DNA from: Ovis canadensis | Taxonomy: Eukaryota > Chordata > Mammalia > Artiodactyla > Bovidae | Length of the DNA: 64,000 nucleotides | Assembly: GCF_042477335.2 (NCBI RefSeq) | Contig: NC_091255.1 | Coordinates: 32,714,501-32,778,500 of the forward strand | Direction of reading: 5' to 3' | Shown here: positions 21,903 through 35,300 of the stretch, piece by piece | How positions within the stretch are numbered: the first letter of the stretch is position 1 | How the letters are laid out: every line of letters starts with the position of its first letter | Notes under the pieces: generated by a model | Database searches by the model: none | What the model was told of the DNA's origin: nothing | What the model saw: only the letters and a program-made list of their open reading frames with translations | Translations under genes and position numbers: made by a program

Positions 21903-23300
21903 GCTCTGTGTTCAGTATCTTTAGGAGAAAATGATGGTGTCCATTAAACACCTGAATAAAAATGAACATTATGTCTGTTAGTTGGTGGTCAATGATTGAT
22001 TTCACCGTCATTATCTGTAACAACACTTTGTAACCAGAAATACACTATGTCTCCAAATCCAAGCCACTTTTCAGACTTTTCCTTCATTCCTCATCAATTA
22101 GCATGTAAAAGAATATTAACTCTAATTTCCCTTCTAAAACACTCTCATCTTCTATATTCTATGTGATCACATTGGTTCTTCTGATTGTTTCCTTACCATT
22201 CATTCTCAGTCACTTTGATTGGTTTCTTCTCCATTCTCTTATATACTGGTGTTTTCTTGGGTTTTTTCCTAAATACCATTCTCATAATTTTATATCTACA
22301 GCTCTGGAAGAACTCACATATTCCTTTGGCATCCATTACCATCTAAAGCTCATGGGTAGACACTTATCACCTTCATCATTGGCTTACTGATTATGTTCCC
22401 CACGGAATATCACAAGCCTCTTCAGCCATCCACAGATCCCATATGAAATTCATGAGCCTACCCTGCCCTTCTCCCAATCCACTCCTTCAGGTCTATCATC
22501 CTTCAGTAAAAGAAATCCAGGCCCAAGATAGAAACCTAGGAGTTTTCTTTCAGTCTCTCCTTTCTGTCACTATCAGGACCCACTCTATCAAGTGCTATAG
22601 ATTCTCCCATTCAATTCTCTAATTCATCCACCACTATCCCAACCCTCACTACCCTGGACCAGGCTAACATTATAGCTTGTCTGTATTACTTAACAGCCTC
22701 TGTATCTCCCTGCTTCCATACTTACTCCCCTTCAATCTCTTTACACTGTGGCATTCTAAGATAAAAATCTGATCATTACTCTCATAAGGTCCATGGGTTC
22801 TCACTGCTCTTTCAAAGGCCAAAAGGCGCTTCATGATCTGACCCTTGCCTCCACATCTTCATCCAGTCTCATTATGACACACACACCCTACTCTCACCAA
22901 GGCTGTGATTAAAAGCCAGTTTCTAGCTCCATCCTTTTGCACCTGCTGTCCTCCTGCCTAGCACCTTCCTGCCTTGGCTCCCTCTTCACCTGGTGTGCCT
23001 GTATTTATCCATCAGGTGTTACGTGCCACTGGGAAATGGAATATTTCCTGCCATGTCAGTAAACAAGGATGTCACAGTCATCGGTAATTCCAGCACTCCA
23101 GGGCACTCAGGAAGGAGAACAAAGCCTGTGCCCTGGCAGCCATCAGGCTTCAGCCACTCCCTATGGTGAGCACTGAAGAACTCAAGACGTGAAAAATCAC
23201 AGGACACTGGGTATCCAGATAACTAAGGTGCATAAGAAAGGAATGATTTCAGTGAGCCCAGATGCTTGCATCTTCCCATACACAGTTCTAAATTCCTTAA
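21903..23300. other. Upstream flank of OR copy B, with L2-like sequence
   Basis: 21903-22000 matches the upstream flank of OR copy A (1480-1560), where the OR promoter and 5' non-coding exons would lie. 22540-23060 looks like an old L2 (cttcatgatctgacccttgc and the following text). No gene seen. Confidence 0.5.
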
Positions 23301-23309
23301 CTTGAGATA

Positions 23310-23487
23310 GCTGCTGCTGCGTCGCTTCAGTCGTGTCCGACTCTGTGCAACCCCATAGACGGCAGCCCACCAGGTTCCCTCGTCCCTGGGATTCTCCAGG
23401 CAAGAACACTGGAGTGGGTTGCCATTTCCTTCTCCAATGCATGAAAGTGAAGAGTGAAAGTGAAGTCGCTCAGTTGTGTCCAACTTT
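23310..23487 (-). mobile_element. BovA2 SINE
   Basis: Reverse-oriented, starting with a gctgctgctg run; one monomer plus part of a second. Confidence 0.85.
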
Positions 23488-23505
23488 TCTTTATTTCACA
23501 AAAAT

Positions 23506-23852
23506 ACTTTTTAATTTAAAAATTATTTTTGGCTGTGCTGAGTCTTCGTTGCTGCATAGGCTTTCCTCTAGTTGCGGGGAACAGGGGCTACTTTCTAGTT
23601 GTGGTGCACGGGTTTCTCACTGTGGTGGCTTCTCTTGTTGCGGAGCACAGACCCTAGGAGCACTGGCTTCAGTCGCTGCAGCCTGCGGACTCAGTAGTCC
23701 CGGATCCCGGGCTCTAGAGCACAGGCTCAGTAGTTGTGGCGCACCATCTTAGCTGCTCTGCGACATGTGGGACCTTCCCGGATCAGAGACAGAGCCTGTG
23801 TCTCCTGCATTGGCAGGCAGATTCTTTATTATTGAGCCACCAGAGAAGCCCT
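23506..23852 (-). mobile_element. Long tRNA-derived ruminant SINE
   Basis: Reverse-oriented, about 347 bp, with the internal ctcagtagt and cgcaactact-type repeats of the long tRNA SINE. 8-bp TSD acaaaaat at 23498-23505 and 23853-23860. GC-rich. Ends gagccaccagagaagccct. Confidence 0.85.
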
Positions 23853-24187
23853 ACAAAAATGCTTTTGATGCTCAGACTACCTGCCCTTTTTTGCAAACTT
23901 CTATATAACCTGATTCTTTCTCCCGATCCCCGCCTCCTCGGAGCAGTTCTCTCAGGGTCGCTTAAGATGCTGTCTCCCAGGCCTGAAGCCCTAAAAATTC
24001 CCACCGAATAAGACGTAACTCAATTTTTAGGTTGTGACTATTTTTAAGCCAACACTGTATACTCAGCTAAACCCTCCTGTCATCCCAGACCAGGTAAGAA
24101 CCGAGTGCTTTGTTTCCACAGCATCCTGTGCTTGTTCCATAGCACACAGTGCCCAGGGGTATTATTTGTTTACAGCTGTCTTTCCCC

Positions 24188-24326
24188 ACTGGAGAAGACA
24201 CTGGCAACCCACTCCAGTGTTCTTGCCTGGAGACTCCCAGGGACAGGGGAGCCTGGTGAGCTGCTGTCTATGGGGTCGCACAGAGTCGGACATGACTGAA
24301 GCGACTTAGCAGCAGCAGCAGCAGCA
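24188..24326 (+). mobile_element. BovA SINE monomer
   Basis: Tail of six AGC repeats. 10-bp TSD gtctttcccc at 24178-24187 and 24327-24336. Confidence 0.92.
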
Positions 24327-24691
24327 GTCTTTCCCCCCCAGATTGTAAATTCCATGCAGGCAAGGGCATATATGCCTCCACGACTGGAGCAGTGCCGGCA
24401 TCTGGAACAATGCCTGACTGTAGCCAATGGTTCAGTTTTTGAAATATTTATTGGCCGTACTTCAGGATGGGACATGCATTCCTCTAACTTTAAAGACAGA
24501 AAACCTGTTATTTTAGAATATCTACTCCTACTTAATCTTCTCAGAACAAGAGCTCACTAGTTTTTGACACTTTTTTTTACAGAATGCCTGAATGTAACCT
24601 CAAACTCATGGAAGTATTAGACTATCCCAACAACACTCCTCTTTTTTTCTTTTAAACTTTTTATTGTGTTTTGGTTTATAACTGATTGATT

Positions 24692-24905
24692 CGGCTTCCT
24701 TGATGGCTCAGATGGTAAAGAATCCACCTGCAATGTGGGAGACCTGGGTTCAATCCCTGGGTTGTGAAGATCCCCTGGAGGAGGGCATGACAACCCACCT
24801 CAGTATTCTTGCCTGGGGAATTCCCATGGACAGAGGAGTCTGGCGGGCTACAGCCCATGGGGTTGCAAAGTCGGACACTACTGAGCAACTAATCACAGCA
24901 CAGCA
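24692..24905 (+). mobile_element. Bov-tA SINE
   Basis: Head cggcttccttgatggctcag. Inserted in an old L1-like stretch that continues to about 25110. Confidence 0.88.
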
Positions 24906-25119
24906 CATAACCAATTAACAACCAATGTTGTGACAGTTTTAGGTGAACAGTGAAGGGATTCACCCATACATATCTATGTATCCATTCTCCCCCAAATCCC
25001 CTTCCCATTCAGGCTACCACTGAGCAGAGCTCCCTGACAGCCATTCTACTTTTCATCCTGAACGTTCAGAATCTACACCCACACTGTATTCCTTCTATTG
25101 ATATCCACAGGATTCAGGG

Positions 25120-25900
25120 GTATCAATAATGAAAAAAAATTAAATCTGACATATACATTTAGTAATTTGGGGAGAAAAGGAAGAAATAATTTCTACCCCT
25201 GATAACTTCTTCCAGTTTTTTTTCCAGATACAACTGTGCCTCAGAGCTGAGAAAACTAAGGAGTGCTAGGAATATGGTTAAGTTCCATCCCTCAAAGAGA
25301 TCAATTCCAGATGCTGGGATTTCACCCTGCTGATGCTGTTTAATTGAGCCACATTATTAATTTTTATATGTGGACTTAATGTGCTAGTTGGTGTGGCAGT
25401 AATGGAAAGCATCGAGTTAGGCTTCATGTACCTGGTTTTCCAGAATTTTGTTTCCCTGGAAAACCAGTGCTGCTCATCTCTGGTGTCAAGAATTTTTATT
25501 AGAAATCACAAAGCAGAGAGCTGGCACTTGCAGATGCTGCTAGAGATCTAGGGTAAGAGCACCAGTGGCTCCATTAACAAGCAATGCCTCTCATCTTCAG
25601 CGGGTGAATTGTTGGTTCTCAGTCCTTGCTGCCCATAAGAATCACAAAGGGCAGTGCTTCTAAAGATTAGTTTATATATGAATTACACAGGGGTCCTCTT
25701 AAATGCTGATTTTGATTTAGCAGGCTTGCTGTGGTGCCTAAAATTCTGTATTTTATGAGCACAAATTTTACATTCAGTGATTCCCAATTTTGTTGGTCTG
25801 TGGACCATGCTATATTTAAAAGCATAGATTACTGCACCCTCCCCCAGTAAATATAAATCAGAACCTCTGGGGAGAGGGGCTTGCTATCTGAAACTCCTTG
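25120..25900. other. Duplicated unit 2 sequence without gene
   Basis: 25395-25800 pairs with 3220-3560 of unit 1. No coding signal seen. Confidence 0.5.
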
Positions 25901-25901
25901 C

Positions 25902-26121
25902 TTGCATGCATGCTAAGTCGCTTCAGTCTGACTCTTTGTGACACTATGGATTGTAGCCCACCAGGCTCCTCTATCCATGGGATTCTCCAGGGTAGAATCC
26001 TGGAGTGGGTTGCCATGCCCTTCTCCAGGGCATCTTCCCCACCCAAGGACCAAACCCGTGTCTCTTATGTCTCCTACATGGGCAGGTGGGTTGTTTACCA
26101 CTAATACCATCTGGGACGCCT
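25902..26121 (-). mobile_element. Bov-tA SINE
   Basis: Reverse-oriented, from tgctaagtcgcttcagtctg to taccatctgggacgcc. Confidence 0.88.
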
Positions 26122-26792
26122 AAAGTTCCTTAAATAATTCCAATAGGTAGTCAAGGGTTACAGACCATTGCATTAAATGCCTGACCTGCAGAGAGGTCTT
26201 CTTTTGAAATAATACAATCTTATGAGTTATAATACATAGTAATATTTATACACTCTATCATTAATAAAAAAAAACTAATGAAACTGGTGAACAGCAGTCA
26301 CATTATTTCTAGAATATGGAGAAATCAAGGGAAGTTGAGAGGTAAAGAGGATTATCATACCTAAAAAACTCTGCTGGAGAACATCACACAACCTGGGAAA
26401 TCAAGACCCTCAGGTTGGAAGGACTCTAAGTGACCAACTCATTCACAATCTGCCCAGCTTACCCAGTGTGTGAGGGTGACTCCAGGACCCTGACCTGAGA
26501 TCCTGCTCCCCTTTATTCACTAAGGGGCACTATCTGCCCCTGTAGTCATCACCTGTGTCTGAAAACTCCCTCCTCACATCTCCCATTCTGCACATCCTTG
26601 GGCCTAAGGGGCACTGGATCCCAGAGGAGTCTGGATCCTGGAGGAACTCATTAAAAAGAAAGCAATTACCCAGGACCTCTCTAGGACAAATACTCTCAGG
26701 GTCCAGAAGTAGTGACTGATTACAATCACTGATCACACCTGACTATACTTTGGGGAAGGTGGGAATGAAGAAAAGCTTATATATGAAAGCTT

Positions 26793-27074
26793 GCTGCTGC
26801 TGCTGCTGCTGCTAAGTCACTTCAGTCGTGTCCGACTCTGTGTGACCCCACAGACAGCAGTCCGCTAGGCTCCTCTGTCCCTGGGATTCTCCAAGCAAGA
26901 ATACTGGAGTGGGTTGCCATTTCCTTCTCCAACGCATGAAAGTGAAAAGTGAAAGTGAAGTTGCTCAGTCGTGCCCGACTCTTAGCGACCCCATGGACTG
27001 TAGCCTACCAGGCTCCTCCGTCCATGGGATTTTCCAGGCAAGAGTACTGGAGTGGGGTGCCATTGCCTTCTCCA
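26793..27074 (-). mobile_element. BovA2 dimeric SINE
   Basis: GCT-repeat start and two monomers. Perfect 12-bp TSD atatgaaagctt at 26781-26792 and 27075-27086. Absent at the matching place in unit 1 (about 7205). Confidence 0.93.
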
Positions 27075-27215
27075 ATATGAAAGCTTAATCCCTGCTTATT
27101 TAAAGAATGGATAGTAGTCCTGGGGAGCCTACATTTTCAGCAGGGGAAAAAGATGGAGATGCCATAAAAAGCAGCGACCAGAATGCAAATATCCCAAATA
27201 GCTTAGGAGTCTAGG

Positions 27216-27299
27216 AAATCCCAGGGACAGAGGAGCCTGGTGGGCTACAGTCCATGGAATTGCAAAGAGGCAGGCACGACTTAGCAACTAAACCAACAG
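27216..27299 (+). mobile_element. BovA fragment
   Basis: 3' half of a Bov-A (gggacagaggagcctggtgg ...). It splits a sequence continuous at about 7335 in unit 1. Flanking taggagtctagg / taggagtttagg suggests a slightly decayed TSD. Confidence 0.8.
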
Positions 27300-27429
27300 C
27301 AGTAGCAGCTAGGAGTTTAGGCTTTATCCTGCGGACAAAAAGAAGCGTAGAATACCACCATGAAACACATACTTTGCAAAGATTCCCAGGGTGGCAAAAG
27401 AAAAATACATAAAAAAATCTTAGTTCAAA

Positions 27430-29050
27430 ATTAAGTCTGTTTTTTTCCAGAAGCTTCCCAGTGGTCCCAACAACATTTATTGAATAGTCTCTCTTCTCTA
27501 CTGATTTCAGGTCCTAAGTTTTTTATACACTTGGGTTTACTTTTATACTTTAAATTGTTATACTGTCCTATTCATGAGTCAGTACCATATTCCGCATGAA
27601 TAACTATGCCTTCATAATACATATTTAGTTTTTTAATGTCTGCCATTTCTAACACTCTTTCCTTCATGTGGTAGAGCCTGATTTCCGTCCTCCTAAAAGT
27701 GGTCCATACTTAATGGTCCATTCCAACAAATAGAATGTAGTGAAAGTGATGCTTTGTGACTTCCAAGGCTAGGTCATATAAAGGAAAACTCCACCTAGTT
27801 AACTTGCTGCTGAATTACTCGCTCTAGGGGAAGCTAACTACCATGTCATGAGGACTCTCAAGCAGCCCTTTGGAAGGCCCCCACGGTAAGGTGCATCCTC
27901 CTTCCAACAGCAAGAACACACCTGGAATCCTCCTAAGAAACCCAAGCCAGAGCTGCCCAACCAAGCCACTTCACAAATCTTGGCCTACTGAAACTGTGAG
28001 AGATAATAAATGCTTGTTGTTTAAAGCCACTAATTTGGTGGGCAATCAGTTATGCAACAATAGATAACTAATACATGTTCAAGGCTTTATAATATTTGAT
28101 AAAACTATCTTCTACTATTCTTTTTCAGAGTATTCCTGACTAGTCTCATTTTCTTAGACACATAACTTTTATTATTCATTTGGCTAATGTGTGTGTGTTT
28201 GGTTTTGTATACAGAAAGAAAGAAATTACATGTTACAAATTAATCTTAGAAAAATCAACATCTTTGTCTTCCTATTCAAGAAAATGATTTTATTTTTCTA
28301 TTTGTCCAAGTCTTCTTTTGTGTCCTTCTTTAGAAGGTAAAGTTTTGTTCATATTTTCCCACATTTATTACTTAGTATTGCTTAGTCTTAGATATTTTTT
28401 AAATGGTATCATTATCCAGTTTACACTCTAATAATGGTTCAGATCATATACATAACATGTACTAATGATTTCTGCATATTAAGTTTTCTATTCCGGTGCC
28501 TTACCAAATTATCTCATTTTATAGTAGTTCCTTAGTTGATTTTCTTAGGTTTTCCATATATACAATTGTGTCATCTACCAACAGCAATATTTATTATTTC
28601 TCTTTTATTTCCCAATTATTTCTCTTTTATCTAACATATTCTATGGGTCCCAGAATATAAATTCCATAAATTCAAAGACTTTTGTTACTTTGTTAACTGC
28701 TTTGTTACAAATAAGGACATGAAATAGTGCTTGGCATAGAGTATATGCCCACTAAATATTTGAATTAAATGAATTAAAATTTTGAATTAATTAATAGTCT
28801 AACTACTCCAGTATAATGCTCAATAACAGTACTGACAATGGGCACCTGGTCTTGTTCTTAACTTCAGTGGGAATGTCTGACTCAAATGTATTATTTTCTC
28901 ATATTAAGTTAGTATCTACTTATTCCTATATTTTTGAGCATTTTTATTTGAAATGGTTTTTTAACTTTAGCAAATGCACCACTTTTGTAAAAACAGTAAA
29001 ATTATTTTTCAAAAATTCTTCCCACATTTAAAAGGATTTAAATATTTTAA
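27430..29050 (-). mobile_element. Old L1 sequence
   Basis: Antisense L1-like, T-rich and full of stops, interrupted by an MLT1-type LTR at 27676-28075. Exact limits unclear. Confidence 0.5.
27676..28075 (+). mobile_element. MLT1-type (ERVL-MaLR) LTR
   Basis: Typical 3' end: gagataataaatgcttgttg with the poly(A) signal, then ataactaataca. Confidence 0.75.
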
Positions 29051-29051
29051 T
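29046..29051 (-). promoter_or_regulatory. Candidate SPATA22 poly(A) signal (ATTAAA)
   Basis: ATTAAA on the minus strand, just over 100 nt past the SPATA22 stop codon. It is the best hexamer I saw within 200 nt; no AATAAA was seen there. The real 3' end could be further on. Confidence 0.35.
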
Positions 29052-29156
29052 TCAACAAGTGAAACACAGAAAAACAGCAGCCCAAAAACCATGGCGATGA
29101 TAATGTAAACAATAACAGAAAAATGCTTATACTATTTAAACTTCCTTCATCACTAC

Positions 29157-29348
29157 TTAAACTTCATTCATTATACTAGTATAATATCTCATTTCAGCAT
29201 CTACAATTTTAACAAATGCTTGGAAAGTTTTTTGTTCAGAGGCAGATGCCGGTCTGACAGAAACACATTTAAAAATATTCTTTTTTTGGTCGTAGTTTCC
29301 AACACATCTGTGAACTCGGCCTCTAATCAGTCTGGGAAGTTCACGATC
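29157..29348 (-). CDS. SPATA22: SPATA22 coding exon 8 (stop codon)
   Basis: 192 nt, last 63 residues plus TAA at 29159-29157. It runs from [20 protein letters not shown] to [10 protein letters not shown]. Acceptor ...ttgaaaaacag. The 3' UTR continues to lower coordinates. Confidence 0.96.
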   Translation of the reverse strand, partial: DRELPRLIRGRVHRCVGNYDQKKNIFKCVSVRPASASEQKTFQAFVKIVDAEMRYYTSIMNEV

Positions 29349-32300
29349 CTGTTTTTCAAAAAATAAATATTGATAAAGTTAATTATTACTTTGTTTGAAT
29401 TTAAAATTTTTTTAACTAAGAATATGATCAACTAAATACGAATCACTATAAAATGCTGTTAATTCGTCATTTAGGGCCCCCCTTCTGACAAGACCATAAT
29501 AGCTAGGCATAAATGGATGCCCTGTTACAGAAGAAAGACCTTCATTTGGGTAAGGCTTCTTACAAGCCAGTGAGCTGCTGTTTCTTAAAAAATTGAATAA
29601 TTCCCAATATATCAGCACATGAATACTCACTTCTATTAGACTGCCAGGGTTCCTCTTTCAGTAGATGGCAGTCAAGCTAGTTCAGACCAACTTTCCCACT
29701 AAAACCAATTTGAATAGCTGGATGGAATAATTATTTTAAAATATCCTCCCAGACATCAGATACCAATGGCAGTGAGGAACTGCAGAGACCCTAACTAGGG
29801 GGAGGATAGAAGTCCAGAATGGGCCTGATATCTGGGGATACCTTCCCCCTCTGAGGTAACTGCTGATCACAATCAAGGCAGTTTAAGAGTCTAATAAACT
29901 GAGCAGAGCTTCTGTGCTACGAGAAAAAATGGAATCCAAGGTTCCCCAAAGAAAAGAGATTCTGGTAACCATACCACCCCCACCCCAGGCTTAGGGTTCG
30001 GAGATTCAAAAGAGCTATGTCCTAATAGAACTCATAAGCCAGGAAAAGACAAGCCAGCTCCAAAACCTCTCAGTCAAACCACAGAGTATGAGAAGATTCA
30101 CGATATACATAATAGACAAAGAACTTGCACTCAGAATAGATTTTTCAAAAACTCCCAGAAATCAATAGACAAATAATTTATTAGAAAACGTTATAAGAGG
30201 CCTGAAAAGACTTGTCAGAAGAATGCATCTCACTGGCCAGTAAACATCAAAAGTGCTGAACCTCAATTAGTCACCAGGGAATTGGAGAGAAATGAGATAG
30301 GACTAAACTGACCCACTGGAATGGCTAAATTAGAAAAGACTGAGAGAACTAAATGTTGATAAGAATGAAGAAAAACTAAAACTCTCCTATGCTTATTGAG
30401 TTCGTAACTCTTATAACCCTCTAGAAATTTATTTGGCAACAACTCCATGTAGAACATACACATGCACTACAATTCAGCAATTTTATTTCCAGGCATATAC
30501 ACAATAGAAAGGCAGGTATGTGCACAACAAGAATGTCACTGAGTATTACTCATAATAACAAAAAAAAACTGGAAACCACCAAAAGACATCCATAACAGTA
30601 GAAGAGAAAATCAAATTGTGCTATATTCGTATCACATAGAAACATAAATAAATGAACTTTAGCTACATGCAACAACATAGATGAATCTTACAACATTTCA
30701 CTGAGTGAAAGAGACCAGACATAAAATCAGACATATCATATCATACTGTTTATAGAAAGTTTAAAAACAGGCAGAATTAACTTATGATATTAAAAGTCAC
30801 AATAGTTGTTACTTTAATGCAGAAAACAGAGGTAGTGAATGAGAACAGGCACAAGGAAACCTAGGGTGAAAGCAATGTTCTATTTCCTAACCTTGGTTAT
30901 GTTCACTTCTGTGATAACTTCATAGATTGTACAGCTTTTCTGTATATGATATACTTTAATAAAAATCTTTTTAAATTTAGACTAGAGAAAAATAATAAGC
31001 ATCTAAGATATTCTAAAAATAACATTCAATTACTATTTCTTGTCATCTGCTATGTGTTAGATGCTATGCATTCATATATTCTATAACCTAACATCCAAAA
31101 CAACCTTTCAAAGTGGGAATTAGTCTCAATTTACTGATTAGAAAACTGATGCACAGGAAGTGTAACCAACTCACTCAAGGTCATAAAGCTAGTGAATGGG
31201 GGGTTCACACTGGAATCCAAGTGAGATTTCAGAATTAAGCTCAATTTCAGGTTTAATACCAACCTCTTTTACAAAGTATGTAAGTATTATAAGGTTTCCA
31301 TTCTCCTTTGTTACCAAGCCTCTTCCCTACATTCCAGCCCACTGTTTCTGCCTTCCCCCAGGTTCAGAACGACTACCCTTAACTTACCCTGTCACTTACT
31401 AACCGTACACCCTGGTAATTGTAAACTGTTTGCAGTTTCCTGAACAATCTAGGCTCTTAACAGTGCTTCATGTCTTTACAGGAACTGCTCCCTCAGTTTA
31501 GAATGCATTCCTCTCACCTCTTCCCCTACTTTCCAATACTTTGGTTCAATTTATTAGACCTTATATATCTAAGGTCAGATAGGTTACTACATTCTTCATA
31601 AAGCTTTCCCTGATCTCACCTATCCTCCCTATCTACTTCTATAGAACCATGCACACATCTCTGTCATACCACTTATTGTATAAGTGTAATATTTATGTAT
31701 CTGTCTCTACCTGAGATTATAAACTCTTTGAGAGAAAGGGCCATTTACCACTTATATTCCACTTTGCACCCCTGCAGCCCCTATAACATAGTAAGCTCTC
31801 CACATCAGTTGAGCAAATAAGCAATTTTAACATCAGAATTGAACCAAAATGTCAAAAGCACTACTAGTTAACAGAATTTCTACTACAGTGAAACTATAGC
31901 CTGCATTTGTAAGTTTTATTGGCATAGGCTTTGCAAAGAATACTTAAATACTCACTATTTCATAAAATACACATGGCAGAGTATGTTTCCCATCTCTCAT
32001 AAGAAAAGTCTTTGAACAGTATGGGCCAGGTCTAACAGCTGAATCAAGAACAGCTAAGCAACATTGAAACAGAGGGGGGAAAAAAAATCAGTGCTGGTAA
32101 AACACAAATAAAGTTTAACAAAGAGAAGTTGATATTTAACTATTCCCATACCAATCTCTCATAGTTTTATTTATACAATAATAAGAAAACATTTTTAAAG
32201 GGTAAGATATTCTGAAACTGTTTTATTCTAAGGAAAACAAAATTTCTGGCCCTCTCCAACTTGGGAACTGATTATATAACAAAAATATAACTGACAATAA

Positions 32301-35300
32301 GTGGCCATCTCAAACTTTCTCCTTTGTTGTTTTTGTGTGTTTTTATATTTCTATTTTTTTGGCCATGCTATGTAGCATGCGGGATCCTAGTTTCTTGACC
32401 AGGGATCAAACCTGTGCCCATACAGCAGAAGAACAGTGTCTTAACCACTGGACCACCAGGAAATCCCTGAAGTTTTGTGAATGTGTTTGATGCAGTGGTT
32501 AAATCCTCAGACCAATCTACTACATACTACACACCGAAGTGTGTGTGTTAGTTGCTCGGTCATGTTTAACTCTTTGCAACCCCACAGACTGTAGCCCACC
32601 AGGCTCCTCTGTCCATGGAATTCTCCAGGCAAGAATACTGGAATGGATCGCCATTTCCTTCTCCAGGGGACGTTTCCAATCCAAGGATTGAACCCAGGTC
32701 TCCTGCACTGCAGGCAGATTCTTTACTGTCTGAGCCACCAGGGAAGTCCACATATTAAATACACACATATAATATATAAACATTATGATTTAATGAAGAA
32801 AAAACACTGAATTAGAATCAGAAGTCATGCAACTGAGTCTCAGTTCTTCACTTACTAAACTGAAAAAATTTAAACTTCTTTCAAATTTGTTTCATCTATA
32901 AAATTCAAATGATAATTCAAGCTTAATCTTAAGAGTGAGTCAAGTCGCTCAGTTGTGTCTGACTCTTTGCGACCCCATGGACTGTAGCCCACCAGGCTCC
33001 TCCATCCATGGGATTCTCCAGGCAAGAGTACTGGAGTGGGGTTGCCATTTCCTAGTCACTATCAAGTGAGACCACTATTCATTTCTTTAATAGCCATCTA
33101 TTGGGTACTGATAGTAAACACTTGTTGTTTTGAGGTCAATCTCCACTTCCCCTAATAATACTCAGATTTTCCTTTAGGAAATTTCCCCTATGCCATACTT
33201 AGCTATACGATTTGGACTGGATGTGTCCCCACCCCCAGACCTGAGAGTGACCTGAGACTAATGTAAGCCAGTCAGTGTATCCCCTTCCCCAGCTACAGAG
33301 TTCAGAGTGACAATGAGAGCCTTGCTGCCCAGTCAGAAATGTTGATGTGCAAAGGGTCATTTGCTAGTTTCTGGAAAAGAGCAACCAGAAGAAACTATTA
33401 AAGAATGTGACAATGTGGTGTAAAGAAGAATGCATGGTATAGAGAACTTTGATAATCCTCTTAATATCATAAGGGAAGAGTCAGAAGCTGCTGGAAAGAC
33501 CATAATTGGAGCCCCAGAATGAAGCTAACACTGTGACAGGACAGAAAGATGGTTAAATCTCAAAAACATAATGCCAGATGACAGTGTAAACTCTACAGTT
33601 TAAAACACACAAAAACAGTAAATACATATAAATTTATGAAATCAGATGTACAGAGCAAAATTATAAAAGCATGGAAAGGAAAGATACCATAGTTACTGTC
33701 TCTAGAGAAGAATAAAAACAGATAGGGGTGTTCAAAGATATCTATAAGATAGATATGTGGATATTTATTATAGGTCTCTGTACTTTTCTGTATGCTTAAA
33801 ATATTTCATAATTTAAATTAAATTGAATATTTTATTTAAACTATGGAAAGAAATGTTTTGAATCTCTACTTGTTGTTTATCTCTTTATTCTAAGTAAAAT
33901 TAAATTCCAGAAACATTCTATAAAACTCTCCTCCCTTTTGAATATTAATTCAGAAAACTGTAGGGATAAGTTAATTGTTGGGTGTTTACTCATATCAATC
34001 AAGGATTCTTCGCAAATGTTCTTTTACGATATGCAATTTATAATTTAACTAACACAGAAATTGCTACTGGATTTAGGGTAATATAGTAGAAAGAATACTT
34101 TGAGAATAAGGAGACTTGGTGCCTAGATCTATTTTTGCTGCTAACTTTGTGATTTTTAGTCAAGTCTATTTTAATTATTTGCCTCAATTCCTCACCTACT
34201 TCAAGGGTTGAGCTAGATTACTTGTAAGAATCTTTCCAGTTTTAACATTACAAATTAAAATAATACTAGCATGAATAACCAAGTTCATCTTAAGTCACAC
34301 AAATCAATCAAGACACCGGAACTGAAGAAAATCGTAAAAATCCATAAGCTCCTTTTGTAAAGTTTTATTTTTCTTTAAGAATCCCTAGGTATTCCTAGTA
34401 ATTGTTCAAAATGATTGTCCAAATGATATAACTGAAGTATTTTTGAAGTAGTACACCTACCTAATATTTCAAAAAGAAGTACAGTTTTCTGTGCATGTTC
34501 ACGCCAATACTTCATGCTTTCAATAACTGCAGATATAATTCTGAAAGAATTATCTTTTTCCCTAAGCTTTAACTGATATGATGAGGCTTCCTTCTGAAAA
34601 AATAAAAACACAGCAGTAGAAAACCCTGTCATTTTTTTCATCATATTCATTCACTTTCTATGTAAAGATTCTAGGTCCATATAATAGGCAAAAGTCCAAA
34701 ATATGTTAAAATACTATGTAAAATATGTAAAAAAAGAACTATTGCAAATTTTAGTACAGTTACTCCCCTAAATTAAAAGCATCATTAGTACTTTATAAAG
34801 GAAAAGAAACTAGAATACATTGGAGATAATTAAGATTTTTTCTTTTTATCTCTTATTTTACACGAGCATTCATTTACTCATTCATTTGTTGATTCTTTAA
34901 ATATTTTTAAAGCATCATGTGCCAATTCTGTGACAAACACAGGTAAGTCAAATACAATTTCTCTCCCTAATGTGCTCATACTCTGAGGGAATCCAGACAC
35001 ATTTATTCATTCATTCCAAAAGCAATTATCGGCACCTACAGTGTGCCAGACATAGCTAATGAGGAAACAATACTGCAGGTAGACAACCTATCTACCTTCA
35101 CAGATTCTACAGTCTAATAGGGGATTCAGATGATTAATAAATATATAATAGAATGTCAGAAATTGAAATATTCTGTGCATTTTAAAAAAAAGGATAAAAG
35201 GATAACAAGAGACAAGGATCATTATTTTAAATAGGCTGTTGACTGAGGAATAAGGGAATAGTGAGTGTAAAGGCCTTGAGATAGCAATGTTTTGGCATTT

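Larger units (their letters stand above)
20170..27410. repeat. Segmental duplication unit 2 (with OR copy B)
   Basis: Partner of 255-7440 in the same orientation. The left edge lies near acaaagat, shared with about 262. The right edge is near the ttcccagggtggc stretch matching ttttcagggtagt at about 7420. It contains an LTR (20281-20800) and several SINEs absent from unit 1. Confidence 0.85.
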
